Assembly: GCA_041621405.1 (NCBI GenBank)
Contig: JBFKAV010000013.1
Coordinates: 1-39,893 of the forward strand
DNA from: JBFKAV01 sp041621405
GTDB lineage: Bacteria > Pseudomonadota > Alphaproteobacteria > Rhodobacterales > Rhodobacteraceae
Direction: 5' to 3'
DNA: 39,893 bases
Shown here: one piece after another, positions 17,884 through 25,485 of the stretch
Position numbering within the stretch: the stretch's first letter is position 1
How the letters are laid out: each line of letters opens with the position of its first letter
Notes under the pieces: generated by a model
The model's database searches: none
What the model was told of the DNA's origin: nothing
The model's input: only the letters and a program-made list of their open reading frames with translations
Translations under genes and position numbers: made by a program

Positions 17884-17905
17884 GTCTCCGGAACTGGCCG
17901 GAGAC
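17884..17905 (-). promoter_or_regulatory. Hairpin enclosing the ribosome binding site of the fused ATPase gene
   Basis: On the minus-strand mRNA, GTCTCCGG and CCGGAGAC form a perfect 8-bp stem around a 6-nt loop. The 3' arm contains the GGAG that would serve as Shine-Dalgarno 6 bases before the ATG at 17879. A further C/G-rich dyad lies just upstream (about 17922-17940). Formation of the stem should lower translation of the ATPase relative to the permeases, or act as a weak attenuator. Confidence 0.6.
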
Positions 17906-17979
17906 CCCGTGGAGGTTTCACACCCCCCGGGGCCCCCCGCGAAGTAGATGCAACAGGGTTATCGGCGCGCGGGCTTGCA

Positions 17980-19143
17980 TCAGTCCCTAAGGCTTTCCTC
18001 GCGCAGGCCGTCGGCGAGGAGGTTGAGGCCGAGGACGAGGCTCATCAGCGCGAATGCCGGGACGAGCGCGGGGTGCGGCGCGATCGAGAGAAGCTGGCGG
18101 CCCTGGTCGATGGTCGAGCCCCAGTCGGGGCTCTCGGGGGAGACGCCGAGGCCGAAGAAGCCCAAGGTTCCGAGGAGGATCGTGGTGTAGCCGATCCGGA
18201 GGCAGAAATCGACGATCAGCGGACCGCGCGCGTTCGGCAGGATCTCCCAGAGCATGATGTACCAGGGGCCCTCGCCCCGGGTCTGGCCGGCGGCGACGTA
18301 GTCGCGCGTCTTGATGTCGAGCACCAGGCCGCGGACGATGCGGAACACCGTCGGCGAGTTCACGAAGACGACCGAAACGAAGACGATCAGGATATTGGGC
18401 TGCATCGAGATGACCCCGAGCGGGTCGGCATTGAAGGCAAGCCCGGCGTAGACCCAGAGCCCGACGACAAGGGTGACCGCAACGAAAAGGTTCCGCTTCG
18501 GCGGCTGGGTGAAGTAGCGGCTGTTCCAGAGGATCACCAGGAAGATGACCGGGAACAGGAACAGCACGGCCGCAAGGTAGACCGGGATTCCGGTCTGCAC
18601 GATCTCGGGCGTCACCAGCAGGTAGAACAGCAGGATCACCGGGAAGGCGAGCACGAGGTTGGCGATGAACGAGAGCACCACGTCGAACCTGCCGCCGAAA
18701 TAGCCGGCGGGAAGTCCCAGCGTGATCCCGACCATGAAGGCGAAGACGGTGGCGGCGGGCGCGATCTTCAGGACCTCGCGCGCGCCCATCACCATGCGCG
18801 AGAAGACGTCGCGGGCAAGGTTGTCGCCGCCCAGGAGATAGTAGGCGTAGATGCCGTCGGGGCTGCCCCGGACAGGCTCGCCAGGGGGCTTGTTCTTCAT
18901 CCCCGAGATCTGGGACAGGGCATCGTGAGTCGCGATCAGGTCGGCGAAGACCGCGGTGAAGACCCAGAACATGACCAGCCCGAAGCCGATCATGCCGATA
19001 TTGGAGTCGAACAGCTTGCCGTAGAGGCCGAGCTTGCGCTTGAAGATGATCGACAGGGCGAAGGTCGCGACGAGCGCGATCCAGACTGGCAGGAACTGGG
19101 TCGCCAGCCGCCCGAGGATTTCGATCCAGCCAAGGGGTTCCAT
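17980..19143 (-). CDS. ABC transporter permease, DppC/OppC type, enlarged
   Basis: A 387-residue inner-membrane permease. The binding-protein-dependent core is recognisable from GLPAGYFGGRFDVV and the EAA region RDYVAAGQTRGEGPWYIMLW. The usual DppC length is about 280-300 residues. The extra length comes from a long N-terminal region and from about 70 hydrophobic residues inserted between VLAFPVILLFYLLV and the EAA loop, enough for two more membrane helices. It pairs with the DppB-like protein encoded just upstream on the same strand (13 bases between genes). Family membership is clear, but the substrate is not. Confidence 0.9.
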   Translation of the reverse strand: MEPLGWIEILGRLATQFLPVWIALVATFALSIIFKRKLGLYGKLFDSNIGMIGFGLVMFWVFTAVFADLIATHDALSQISGMKNKPPGEPVRGSPDGIYAYYLLGGDNLARDVFSRMVMGAREVLKIAPAATVFAFMVGITLGLPAGYFGGRFDVVLSFIANLVLAFPVILLFYLLVTPEIVQTGIPVYLAAVLFLFPVIFLVILWNSRYFTQPPKRNLFVAVTLVVGLWVYAGLAFNADPLGVISMQPNILIVFVSVVFVNSPTVFRIVRGLVLDIKTRDYVAAGQTRGEGPWYIMLWEILPNARGPLIVDFCLRIGYTTILLGTLGFFGLGVSPESPDWGSTIDQGRQLLSIAPHPALVPAFALMSLVLGLNLLADGLREESLRD

Positions 19144-19156
19144 GCAGCGGCTCTCC

Positions 19157-20200
19157 TCAGGCGACGCGGATGCGGGGGTTGAGGAAGACGTAGCCGATAT
19201 CCGAGATCAGCTGCGTCACCAGCACGACGATGACGGCGACGACGGAGCAAGCCAGAAGGAGCTCGATGTCGTTGTTGCCGGCGGCCTGGACCAGAGTCCA
19301 GCCGAAGCCCTTGTAGTTGAACAGCGTCTCGACGATCACCACGCCGTTCAGAAGCCAGGGGAACTGCAGCATGATCACCGTGAAGGGCGCGATCAGCGCA
19401 TTCCTCAGCGCGTGCTTCATCACGATCGCCGCGAAGCTCACGCCTTTGAGGCGCGCGGTGCGGATGTACTGCGCGGTCATCACCTCGGTCATCGAGGCGC
19501 GGGTCATCCGGGCAATGTAGCCGGTGCCGTAGAGCGCAATCGTGAGCACTGGCAGGAAGAAGTTCTCGAAGGTGATGTCGTCCATCGCCGAGGTGGCGGT
19601 GCCCTTGAATATCCGCACGCCGGCGTTCGAGGCGAGGAAGACGATGAAGATGACGCCCGAGACGTATTCCGGCGTCGCCGTGGAGGCGATCGAGAAGGTC
19701 GAGAGCGAACGGTCGAGTCGGGTGCCTTCGCGCATTCCCGCCAGCACGCCGATGACAAGCGCGGCGGGAACCATCAGCGCCATCACCCAGAACATCAGGA
19801 TGCCGGTGAGGCCGAGCCGGGTGGCGACGATCTTGGAGACCGGTTCCTTGAACACGGTAGAGAAGCCCCAGTCGCCCTGAATCAGGCCGCAGAAGCGCGG
19901 CGCGTTGGCTTTGTCGAGAGCGCGATCGACGCAGCGGCCGCGAAGCCTGCCGTCGGCCTCGGTGTTGGTCCAGCCCGGCAGCACGCCGAGCCATTCGCCG
20001 TAACGCAGGATCACCGGCCGGCCGTAGCCATTGCGCTCGATCCAGCGCACCACCTCCTCGTCCGTCATTCGCGACGAGGCCTCGGTCTTGGCGAGCTTCT
20101 CGAGGTTCGGCGGCAGATTGGTGAGGAAGAACACCACGAAGGTCAGGCAAACCGCCGTGAGCAGCATCGTGAAGAGACGGCGGAGAAGGAACTTCTGCAT
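19157..20200 (-). CDS. ABC transporter permease, DppB/OppB type
   Basis: A 347-residue protein that opens with the DppB-like MQKFLLRRLFTMLLTAVCLT helix. A periplasmic segment of about 90 residues follows, then GDWGFSTVFKEPVSKIVATR and the EAA region YIRTARLKGVSFAAIVMKHA. It forms the translocation pore with the DppC-like permease. The periplasmic loop carries two cysteines (in GRCVDRA and RFCGLIQ). The gene follows the binding-protein gene after a 94-base spacer with a strong hairpin. Cargo may be peptides, opines or other compounds handled by family-5 systems. Confidence 0.92.
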   Translation of the reverse strand: MQKFLLRRLFTMLLTAVCLTFVVFFLTNLPPNLEKLAKTEASSRMTDEEVVRWIERNGYGRPVILRYGEWLGVLPGWTNTEADGRLRGRCVDRALDKANAPRFCGLIQGDWGFSTVFKEPVSKIVATRLGLTGILMFWVMALMVPAALVIGVLAGMREGTRLDRSLSTFSIASTATPEYVSGVIFIVFLASNAGVRIFKGTATSAMDDITFENFFLPVLTIALYGTGYIARMTRASMTEVMTAQYIRTARLKGVSFAAIVMKHALRNALIAPFTVIMLQFPWLLNGVVIVETLFNYKGFGWTLVQAAGNNDIELLLACSVVAVIVVLVTQLISDIGYVFLNPRIRVA

Positions 20201-20262
20201 CTGGCGGCCCTTACCCGGCCTCCCGCGACGCGTCAGCGCCGCCCGGAGAGTGGAGGAGCGAA

Positions 20263-20286
20263 GGGGAGGCCCGTTCAGGCCTCCCC
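20263..20286 (-). terminator. Intercistronic hairpin between binding-protein and permease genes
   Basis: A perfect 9-bp stem, GGGGAGGCC (20263-20271) and GGCCTCCCC (20278-20286), with a 6-nt loop. It sits 9 bases past the stop of the family-5 binding protein on the minus strand. No T-run follows (the next bases are TTCGC), so partial termination or protection of the upstream mRNA is expected. Confidence 0.6.
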
Positions 20287-20294
20287 GCGTCGGT

Positions 20295-21953
20295 TCAGGC
20301 GGCCAGCCACCACTTGTAATGATGGTGCTCGAACGTCGGGTGCATGTCGGCGCCCATCACGTTTTCATTGTAGTGGCGGTAGAGCGAGCGCCAGTAAGGC
20401 TGGATGATCACGCCCTCTTCCTGCATCAGCTTCTCGATGTCGGCCATCACCACGCGGCGCTCGTCGGCATCGGCGATCGACATCGCCTTCGAGAGCAGCG
20501 CGTCGAACTCGGCGTTGGCGAAGGCGGTCTCGTTCCAGGCCTCGCCCGAGCGGTAGGCCAGAGCCAGCACCTGGACGCCGAGCGGGCGCATGTTCCACTC
20601 GGTGGCCGAGAACGGGTACTTCGCCCAGTCGTTCCAGAAGGTCGATCCGGGCAGGATCGTCCGCTTCACGTTGATGCCCGCGTCGCGCATCTGCGCGGCG
20701 ATCGAGTCGCAGGTCGCGGCCTGCCAGGCATCATCGATCGAGATCAGCTCGAACTCGGCGTCGCCGTGGCCGGTGGCATCGAGCGCGGCCTTCGCCGCGG
20801 CCGGGTCGACGGCAAGCGGCGGCAGCTCGGCGTATTCCGGGTGGATCGGGCAGACGTGGTGGTTCTCCGCCTGCAGACCGAGGCTGGCATAGCCGAGCTC
20901 CAGGACGATGCCATTGTCCACGGCGAGTTGCAGTGCCTTGCGCACGTCGCGATTGTCGTAGGGCGGGTTATCCTGGTTCCAGCGGACCACAATGGTGGCC
21001 GCGGTCACGGCTTCCGACTTGGTCCAGCCGAGTTGGTCGAAGACCTCCACGAAGTCGCCTGAGGTCTGGTAGGTCATGTCGATCTCGTCCGAGCCCGCCG
21101 CGGCGAAGGTCGCTGCCGGGTCGGTGCCGAAATCGGTGTATTCGATGCGGTCGAGATAGGGGCCGCCATAGACCTCGGTGCCCCACCAGGTATGCCCCTC
21201 GTTGCGCGCCAGCACCTGCTTGACGCCGACCTCGTTGGTCTCGGGGAGGTAAGGCCCGGTGCCGATCGGGTTGGTCGAGGCATCGCCGCCGTCGTAGCTC
21301 TGGTGCACCACGGCGCCCGGATAGTCGGCCATGCCGGGGACGATCGTGATGTCCGGCGCGGTGAGCGTGAGCTTCACCGTCAGCGGGTCGACCACGGTGA
21401 TCGCGCCGTCGCGGGCAGCCTTCGTCGCCGGGTCCTGCAGCGAGGCCATGCGAGTGGCCATCGAGTTGCCCTCGACATTGGCGTCGCACCAGCGGGTGAT
21501 GTTGAAGGCCACGTCGTCGGCGGTGAAGTCGTCGCCGTTGTTCCACTTGACGCCGGGGCGCACCTTCAGCGTGTACTCGGTGGCGTCCTCGTTGGCTTCC
21601 CAGCTCTCAAGCAGCATGCCGCGGAAGGTGCCGTCCCGGTTGTACTCGACGAGATACTCGAGCCAGCCGCGGCTGAAGTTCGCCAGCTCCGACCAGTCGT
21701 AGGTGCGGGGGTCCTTCAGCGCCTTGGTCTCCATCTGGACTCGGATCGTGCCGCCCATGACCGGGCTCACGTGCGAGGCGGCGAGCGCCGGAGCATCCAT
21801 GCCGATCAGGGCATAGGCAGCGGTGGCCGACGCGCCGAGCGCGGTGGCGCGGGTGAGGAATTCGCGGCGGCTCAGAAGCCCTGCCTTGCATTCCTCGGCA
21901 TACATCTCGACGGCCGGATGCACCGGCGCGTCGAACTTGGATTGTTCGTTCAT
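20295..21953 (-). CDS. Tat-exported ABC transporter substrate-binding protein, family 5
   Basis: A 552-residue SBP_bac_5 protein. Residues 28-33 read SRREFL, a twin-arginine motif after an unusually long 27-residue N-region, followed by TRATALGASATAAYALIG. Family-5 features include LKVRPGVKWNNGDDFTADDV and the NPIGTGPYLP region. Family members bind peptides, nickel, opines, sugars or other ligands, so the cargo is open. The ATG at 21953 is preceded by AGGGAG at 8 bases; a start at 21980 is possible but has no such site. It is the first gene of the minus-strand transporter operon and is followed by a strong hairpin, consistent with excess binding protein. Confidence 0.92.
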   Translation of the reverse strand: MNEQSKFDAPVHPAVEMYAEECKAGLLSRREFLTRATALGASATAAYALIGMDAPALAASHVSPVMGGTIRVQMETKALKDPRTYDWSELANFSRGWLEYLVEYNRDGTFRGMLLESWEANEDATEYTLKVRPGVKWNNGDDFTADDVAFNITRWCDANVEGNSMATRMASLQDPATKAARDGAITVVDPLTVKLTLTAPDITIVPGMADYPGAVVHQSYDGGDASTNPIGTGPYLPETNEVGVKQVLARNEGHTWWGTEVYGGPYLDRIEYTDFGTDPAATFAAAGSDEIDMTYQTSGDFVEVFDQLGWTKSEAVTAATIVVRWNQDNPPYDNRDVRKALQLAVDNGIVLELGYASLGLQAENHHVCPIHPEYAELPPLAVDPAAAKAALDATGHGDAEFELISIDDAWQAATCDSIAAQMRDAGINVKRTILPGSTFWNDWAKYPFSATEWNMRPLGVQVLALAYRSGEAWNETAFANAEFDALLSKAMSIADADERRVVMADIEKLMQEEGVIIQPYWRSLYRHYNENVMGADMHPTFEHHHYKWWLAA

Positions 21954-22169
21954 TTGGGGTCTCCCTGAAGACGCGTTCATATTTCTATTGGGGGAGTCGA
22001 CTCATCCGTCCTCCCCGACCGACGCATTCGGCACGACTTTCTCCGGTGCGTCAACTGACGCTTTCGGCGGTTCATCGGCAGAAAGCGACATCGATCCCTA
22101 GTGAAAACGACAATGCCGCCGGGATCAACTGGTGCGCGTTCACATTTTCCCTGTGCAGGGGCGCACGCC
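21954..22169 (-). promoter_or_regulatory. Probable control region of the family-5 transporter operon
   Basis: This 216-base gap lies between the AraC-family gene and the binding-protein gene, both on the minus strand. It holds a direct repeat, GACGCATTCGGC (22021-22032) and GACGCTTTCGGC (22057-22068), and an inverted repeat, GCGTCAACTGACGC (22048-22061). On the minus strand the latter contains TTGACG (22054-22049), a candidate -35 with CCGAAT 17 bases on, a poor -10 as expected for an activated promoter. No gene is seen. Confidence 0.4.
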
Positions 22170-22982
22170 TCAGCTGGCCCGCCGGAATGCCGTGGGCGTC
22201 TTTCCGGTGCGGGCCTGGAACGAGCGGCTGAAATAGGCCGCCGAGCCGAAGCCAAGCGCCTGGGCGATGTCCTGCACCGGGATCTTGGTCTCGGCCAGGA
22301 GCCGGCGCGCCTCGAACAGCTGGCGGTCGTGCAGCAGGGCCGAGGCCGGCCGGCCGCAGGTCTCGCGGCATACCCGCGACAGGTGGGTCGGGGTGACGCC
22401 AAGCTCGCGGGCGTAATCCGCCACCGACTTTCCGGAGCGGAACTCCAGCTCGATCTTCTCGGCATAGGCGCGGGCGAGCCGCACCGAGGCCTTGGGCTTC
22501 GGCGCCGCCTCGCCGGCCTCGCTTGCGAGGACCTGGCGCTCGAGCCAGACCGACAACAGGCCCAGGTGGTGCCGGATCGCCCGGGCGCGGCCAGGCTTGT
22601 TGCCCTCGAGCTCGCGGTGGATGTGGTCGAGCATCATCGACATCTCGCCCTGCGGACTCGCGTCGCGGATACGCAGGTGCACGAGCTTGTCGGGCAGCGT
22701 CAGGTCGGGGACCTGCGGAAGGAACATGGCTGTGCCGTGCACGTGCTGGTTGAGCTCGAAGGCGTGCATGGTGCCTGGCGGCAAGTAGATCAGGTTGTGC
22801 GGGCCATAGCCGCGGGTGACGCCAGCGGCGGTGATCCGGCCTTGGCCGCGCGTGAACCAAAGGATGAGAGGCGTCGAATAGCTGCGCATCGCCTCAACGC
22901 GCCACTTTCCCCCCTGGGCCAGCCGGGGAATCGGGACCAGCCGCACGAGCGGCAGGTCGGGGGCGTGGTCGGTGATGGCCAT
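22170..22982 (-). CDS. AraC-family transcriptional regulator
   Basis: A 270-residue protein with an N-terminal cupin-like sensor half (LILWFTRGQGRI, LIYLPPGTMHAFEL) and a C-terminal AraC/XylS DNA-binding domain with two helix-turn-helices. The domain includes SVADYARELGVTPTHLSRVC and DIAQALGFGSAAYFSRSFQA, then RTGKTP. The ATG at 22982 was taken; no strong Shine-Dalgarno precedes it, and a TTG at 23042 would give a longer N-terminus. A 14-bp inverted repeat, CTTGCC/GGCAAG (23016-23029), lies 33 bases upstream and may be a site for autoregulation. It is a plausible activator of the adjacent family-5 transporter because of position, but the ligand is unknown. Confidence 0.88.
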   Translation of the reverse strand: MAITDHAPDLPLVRLVPIPRLAQGGKWRVEAMRSYSTPLILWFTRGQGRITAAGVTRGYGPHNLIYLPPGTMHAFELNQHVHGTAMFLPQVPDLTLPDKLVHLRIRDASPQGEMSMMLDHIHRELEGNKPGRARAIRHHLGLLSVWLERQVLASEAGEAAPKPKASVRLARAYAEKIELEFRSGKSVADYARELGVTPTHLSRVCRETCGRPASALLHDRQLFEARRLLAETKIPVQDIAQALGFGSAAYFSRSFQARTGKTPTAFRRAS

Positions 22983-23015
22983 GGCGCGGTCCGTGGTCGT
23001 ACGAAGAAGCTGTAA

Positions 23016-23029
23016 CTTGCCACGGCAAG
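23016..23029. promoter_or_regulatory. Inverted repeat upstream of the AraC-family gene
   Basis: CTTGCC (23016-23021) and GGCAAG (23024-23029) are separated by AC. Its position 33 bases before the regulator's ATG suits an operator, although a chance repeat cannot be excluded. Confidence 0.3.
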
Positions 23030-23046
23030 GGGCGAGAGACAAACGG

Positions 23047-23087
23047 AAAAAGCCCTTCGTCGACCGGATCGGCGCAGCGTGGCCGAT
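23047..23087 (-). terminator. Possible terminator of miaA
   Basis: On the minus strand a 6-bp stem ATCGGC/GCCGAT (23087-23068) starts 3 bases after the miaA stop. A TTTTT run follows 16 bases later (23051-23047). The gap between stem and T-run is longer than in a standard intrinsic terminator, so the call is weak. Confidence 0.3.
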
Positions 23088-23090
23088 GGG

Positions 23091-23957
23091 TTACGGAAGC
23101 GAGTCCGTGTCGATCCGCCGCCACGCCCGCATCCGGGCGCGGAACCAGGTTCGCTGCCGCTTGGCATATTGCCGGGTCGCCGTGACCGCCGCGGCGCGGG
23201 CCTCGACGAGGTCGATATGGCCCCCGAGATGGGCGATGAGGTCCCCCGCGCCGATCGCCTTCGCCGATTGCAGGGCAGGGTTCCACCGCGCCCGTTCGGC
23301 CGCGGCCTCGGTCAGCGCGCCCTGGGCGAGCATCGTGTCGAAGCGCTGCCCGATGCGTGGGTCGAGCCAATGCTTCGGCGCCTCGATCAGGAGCGCCTCG
23401 GTGCGGGCAAGCGGCAAGAGCGGCGGCGGCGTCTCGGCCTGCCAGGTTGCCAGCCCCCGCCCGGTTGCCCGCAGCACCTCCCACGCCCGCTGCACCCGGG
23501 CCGGGTTCGCCCGGTCGATCCGCGCCGCCGTTGCCGGGTCGAGCTCGGCCGCCAAGGCAGCGAGCCCGCCGCGGGCGAGCCGGGCGTTCGCCTCGGCGCG
23601 CAGCACGGCCGGAACGGCGGGGATCTCGGCGAGCCCCTCGGTCAGCGCGCTGAAGTAGAGCCCGGTGCCGCCCACCAGAATCGGCCGCTCCGGCCCGTCG
23701 AGCATCGGCGCCACCTCCCTCAGCCAGTCGCCCACCGAATAGTCGGCATCGTAAGGCAGGTGGCCGTAAAGCAGATGCGGCGCCCGGGCGCGGTCCTCGG
23801 CCGAGGGCTGGGCGGTCAGGATCTTCCAGGCGTCGAACACCTGCAGCGCGTCGGCATTGATGATCGCGCCGCCCCGGGCCTCGGCGATCGCCAGCGCCAG
23901 GGCCGATTTGCCCGAGGCCGTCGGCCCGGCGATCAGCACCGGCCGGTCGGTTGGCAT
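23091..23957 (-). CDS. miaA: tRNA dimethylallyltransferase
   Basis: A 288-residue protein with P-loop LIAGPTASGKSALALAIA at its start, the NADALQVFDAWKILTAQP substrate region, ILVGGTGLYFSAL, and the C-terminal TRQYAKRQRTWFR motif. All are hallmarks of MiaA, which transfers a dimethylallyl group from DMAPP to A37 of tRNAs reading UNN codons. The ATG at 23957 gives a protein of family length starting just before the P-loop; upstream codons add about 34 unlikely residues. It is divergent from pyrH. DMAPP comes from the non-mevalonate pathway, to which the nearby dxr belongs, but they are separate transcripts. Confidence 0.95.
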   Translation of the reverse strand: MPTDRPVLIAGPTASGKSALALAIAEARGGAIINADALQVFDAWKILTAQPSAEDRARAPHLLYGHLPYDADYSVGDWLREVAPMLDGPERPILVGGTGLYFSALTEGLAEIPAVPAVLRAEANARLARGGLAALAAELDPATAARIDRANPARVQRAWEVLRATGRGLATWQAETPPPLLPLARTEALLIEAPKHWLDPRIGQRFDTMLAQGALTEAAAERARWNPALQSAKAIGAGDLIAHLGGHIDLVEARAAAVTATRQYAKRQRTWFRARMRAWRRIDTDSLP

Positions 23958-24017
23958 GTCCCGCAAGAGCTGCAGCACGGTCCGGCGCTTCCTCCCGGGG
24001 GCGGCGGCCGACCCCCG

Positions 24018-24046
24018 TTGAACCCGCCCCGGTTTTCCCGCATTTT
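24018..24046 (+). promoter_or_regulatory. Candidate promoter of the pyrH operon
   Basis: TTGAAC (24018-24023), a 17-bp spacer, and CATTTT (24041-24046), with a 3/6 match at -10. It precedes pyrH by 38 bases and is the best pair in the miaA-pyrH gap. Confidence 0.4.
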
Positions 24047-24084
24047 CCGGCACAGTCAAGGAACCGGCGGGGCAGGGGGAAGCG

Positions 24085-24822
24085 ATGGGCGAGAAGAGGA
24101 CGGCGGGCCAGAAGCCTCGCTACAAGCGCGTGCTGTTGAAGATCTCCGGCGAGGCGCTGATGGGCGACCAAGGCTACGGCCTGCACCCACCCACGGTCCA
24201 GCGCATCGCCGAGGAGGTGAAGAGCGTCCACGACCTCGGGGTCGAGATCTGCATGGTGATCGGCGGCGGCAACATCTTCCGCGGCCTGCAGGGCTCGGCC
24301 CAGGGCATGGAGCGGACGACCGCCGATTACATGGGGATGCTGGCGACCGTGATGAACGCGCTCGCGATGCAATCGGCGCTCGAGGCGATCGGGGTCTTCA
24401 CCCGGGTGATCTCGGCGATCCCGATGGACCAGGTCTGCGAGCCCTACATCCGCCGCCGCGCGGTCCGCCACCTCGAGAAGGGCCGGGTCTGCATCTTCGC
24501 CGCCGGCACCGGAAACCCCTACTTCACCACCGATACCGCGGCGACCCTGCGCGCCTCGGAAATGGCCTGCGAGGCGATCTTCAAGGGCACCAAGGTCGAC
24601 GGCGTCTACGACAAGGACCCGCTGAAGCACAAGGATGCAAAGCGCTACGACCGGGTCACCTACGACGAGGTGCTGCAGAAGAATCTCAAGGTGATGGATG
24701 CCTCGGCGATCGCGCTGGCGCGCGACAACGGCATGCCGATCGTCGTCTTCTCGCTTCAGGAACCGGGCGGATTCCGGGGCATCCTCGCCGGTAAGGGCAC
24801 CTATACGCTCGTGGAGGGCTGA
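24085..24822 (+). CDS. pyrH: Uridylate (UMP) kinase
   Basis: A 245-residue amino-acid-kinase-fold protein. It has VLLKISGEAL near residues 16-25, IGGGNIFRGL, the MGMLATVMNALAMQSALE helix, AAGTGNPYFTTDTAA, and DGVYDKDP. These mark bacterial hexameric UMP kinase (UMP + ATP to UDP), allosterically controlled by GTP and UTP. GGGGGAAG precedes the ATG. It opens the plus-strand envelope block. In many alphaproteobacteria rpsB and tsf lie directly upstream; here miaA does instead. Confidence 0.96.
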   Translation: MGEKRTAGQKPRYKRVLLKISGEALMGDQGYGLHPPTVQRIAEEVKSVHDLGVEICMVIGGGNIFRGLQGSAQGMERTTADYMGMLATVMNALAMQSALEAIGVFTRVISAIPMDQVCEPYIRRRAVRHLEKGRVCIFAAGTGNPYFTTDTAATLRASEMACEAIFKGTKVDGVYDKDPLKHKDAKRYDRVTYDEVLQKNLKVMDASAIALARDNGMPIVVFSLQEPGGFRGILAGKGTYTLVEG

Positions 24823-24894
24823 GGCGCTAGGATTCGCTCCCGCGCCGCGCTATAGACGGCCGCAGACGCCCGAAGAAGACGGGAGAATGCAACC

Positions 24895-25461
24895 ATGTCG
24901 GCAGATGAGATCGAGATTGACGTCGACGACCTGGAGCGGCGAATGGACGGTGCGCTGACCGCACTACAGCACGAATTCGCCTCGCTCAGGACAGGACGCG
25001 CTTCGGCCGCGATGCTCGACCCGATCCAGGTCGACGCATACGGCTCGCTGATGCCAATCAACCAGGTCGGTACGGTGAACGTACCCGAGCCGCGGATGGT
25101 CACCGTGAACGTCTGGGACAAGGGCCTCGTCGGCAAGGTCGAAAAGGCGATCCGTGAATCCGGCCTCGGGATCAATCCGCAACTCAATGGCACCCTTATC
25201 ATGTTGCCGATTCCGGAGCTCAACGAAGAGCGCCGGCGCGAGCTCACCAAGGTGGCCGCGCACTATGCCGAGACCGCGCGCGTGGCGATCCGCAATGTCC
25301 GACGGGACGGCATGGACCAGGTGAAGAAGGCCAAGGGCGAGGGGATGAGCGAGGACGACCAGAAGTTCTGGCACGATGCGATCCAGGAGATCACCGACAA
25401 GCACGTCGCTCAGGTAGACGAGTCGCTCGAGGCCAAGCAGGCCGAGATCATGCAAGTGTAA
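24895..25461 (+). CDS. frr: Ribosome recycling factor
   Basis: At 188 residues this matches the family length of about 185. Typical RRF sequence includes ALQHEFASLRTGRASAAMLD, PINQVGTVNVPEPRM and the C-terminal DQKFWHDAIQEITDKHV helix. It works with EF-G to split post-termination ribosomes. GGGAGA lies 8 bases before the ATG. It follows pyrH after 72 bases and precedes uppS, the usual order. Confidence 0.97.
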   Translation: MSADEIEIDVDDLERRMDGALTALQHEFASLRTGRASAAMLDPIQVDAYGSLMPINQVGTVNVPEPRMVTVNVWDKGLVGKVEKAIRESGLGINPQLNGTLIMLPIPELNEERRRELTKVAAHYAETARVAIRNVRRDGMDQVKKAKGEGMSEDDQKFWHDAIQEITDKHVAQVDESLEAKQAEIMQV

Positions 25462-25485
25462 CCCCTGGGTTTGGGGAGGGCCGCA

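Noticed and set aside
17872..20407. Plus-strand frames opposite the two permeases.
   Set aside because: Charged, low-complexity shadows; the minus strand encodes clear membrane proteins with EAA loops.
21973..22101. Possible small gene between the binding-protein and AraC-family genes.
   Set aside because: Short frames lack ribosome sites and domain-like sequence; the repeats here fit a control region better.
22894..24630. Minus-strand frame of about 580 codons spanning the start of pyrH and miaA.
   Set aside because: It is out of frame with miaA, antisense to pyrH, and shows no coherent domain.
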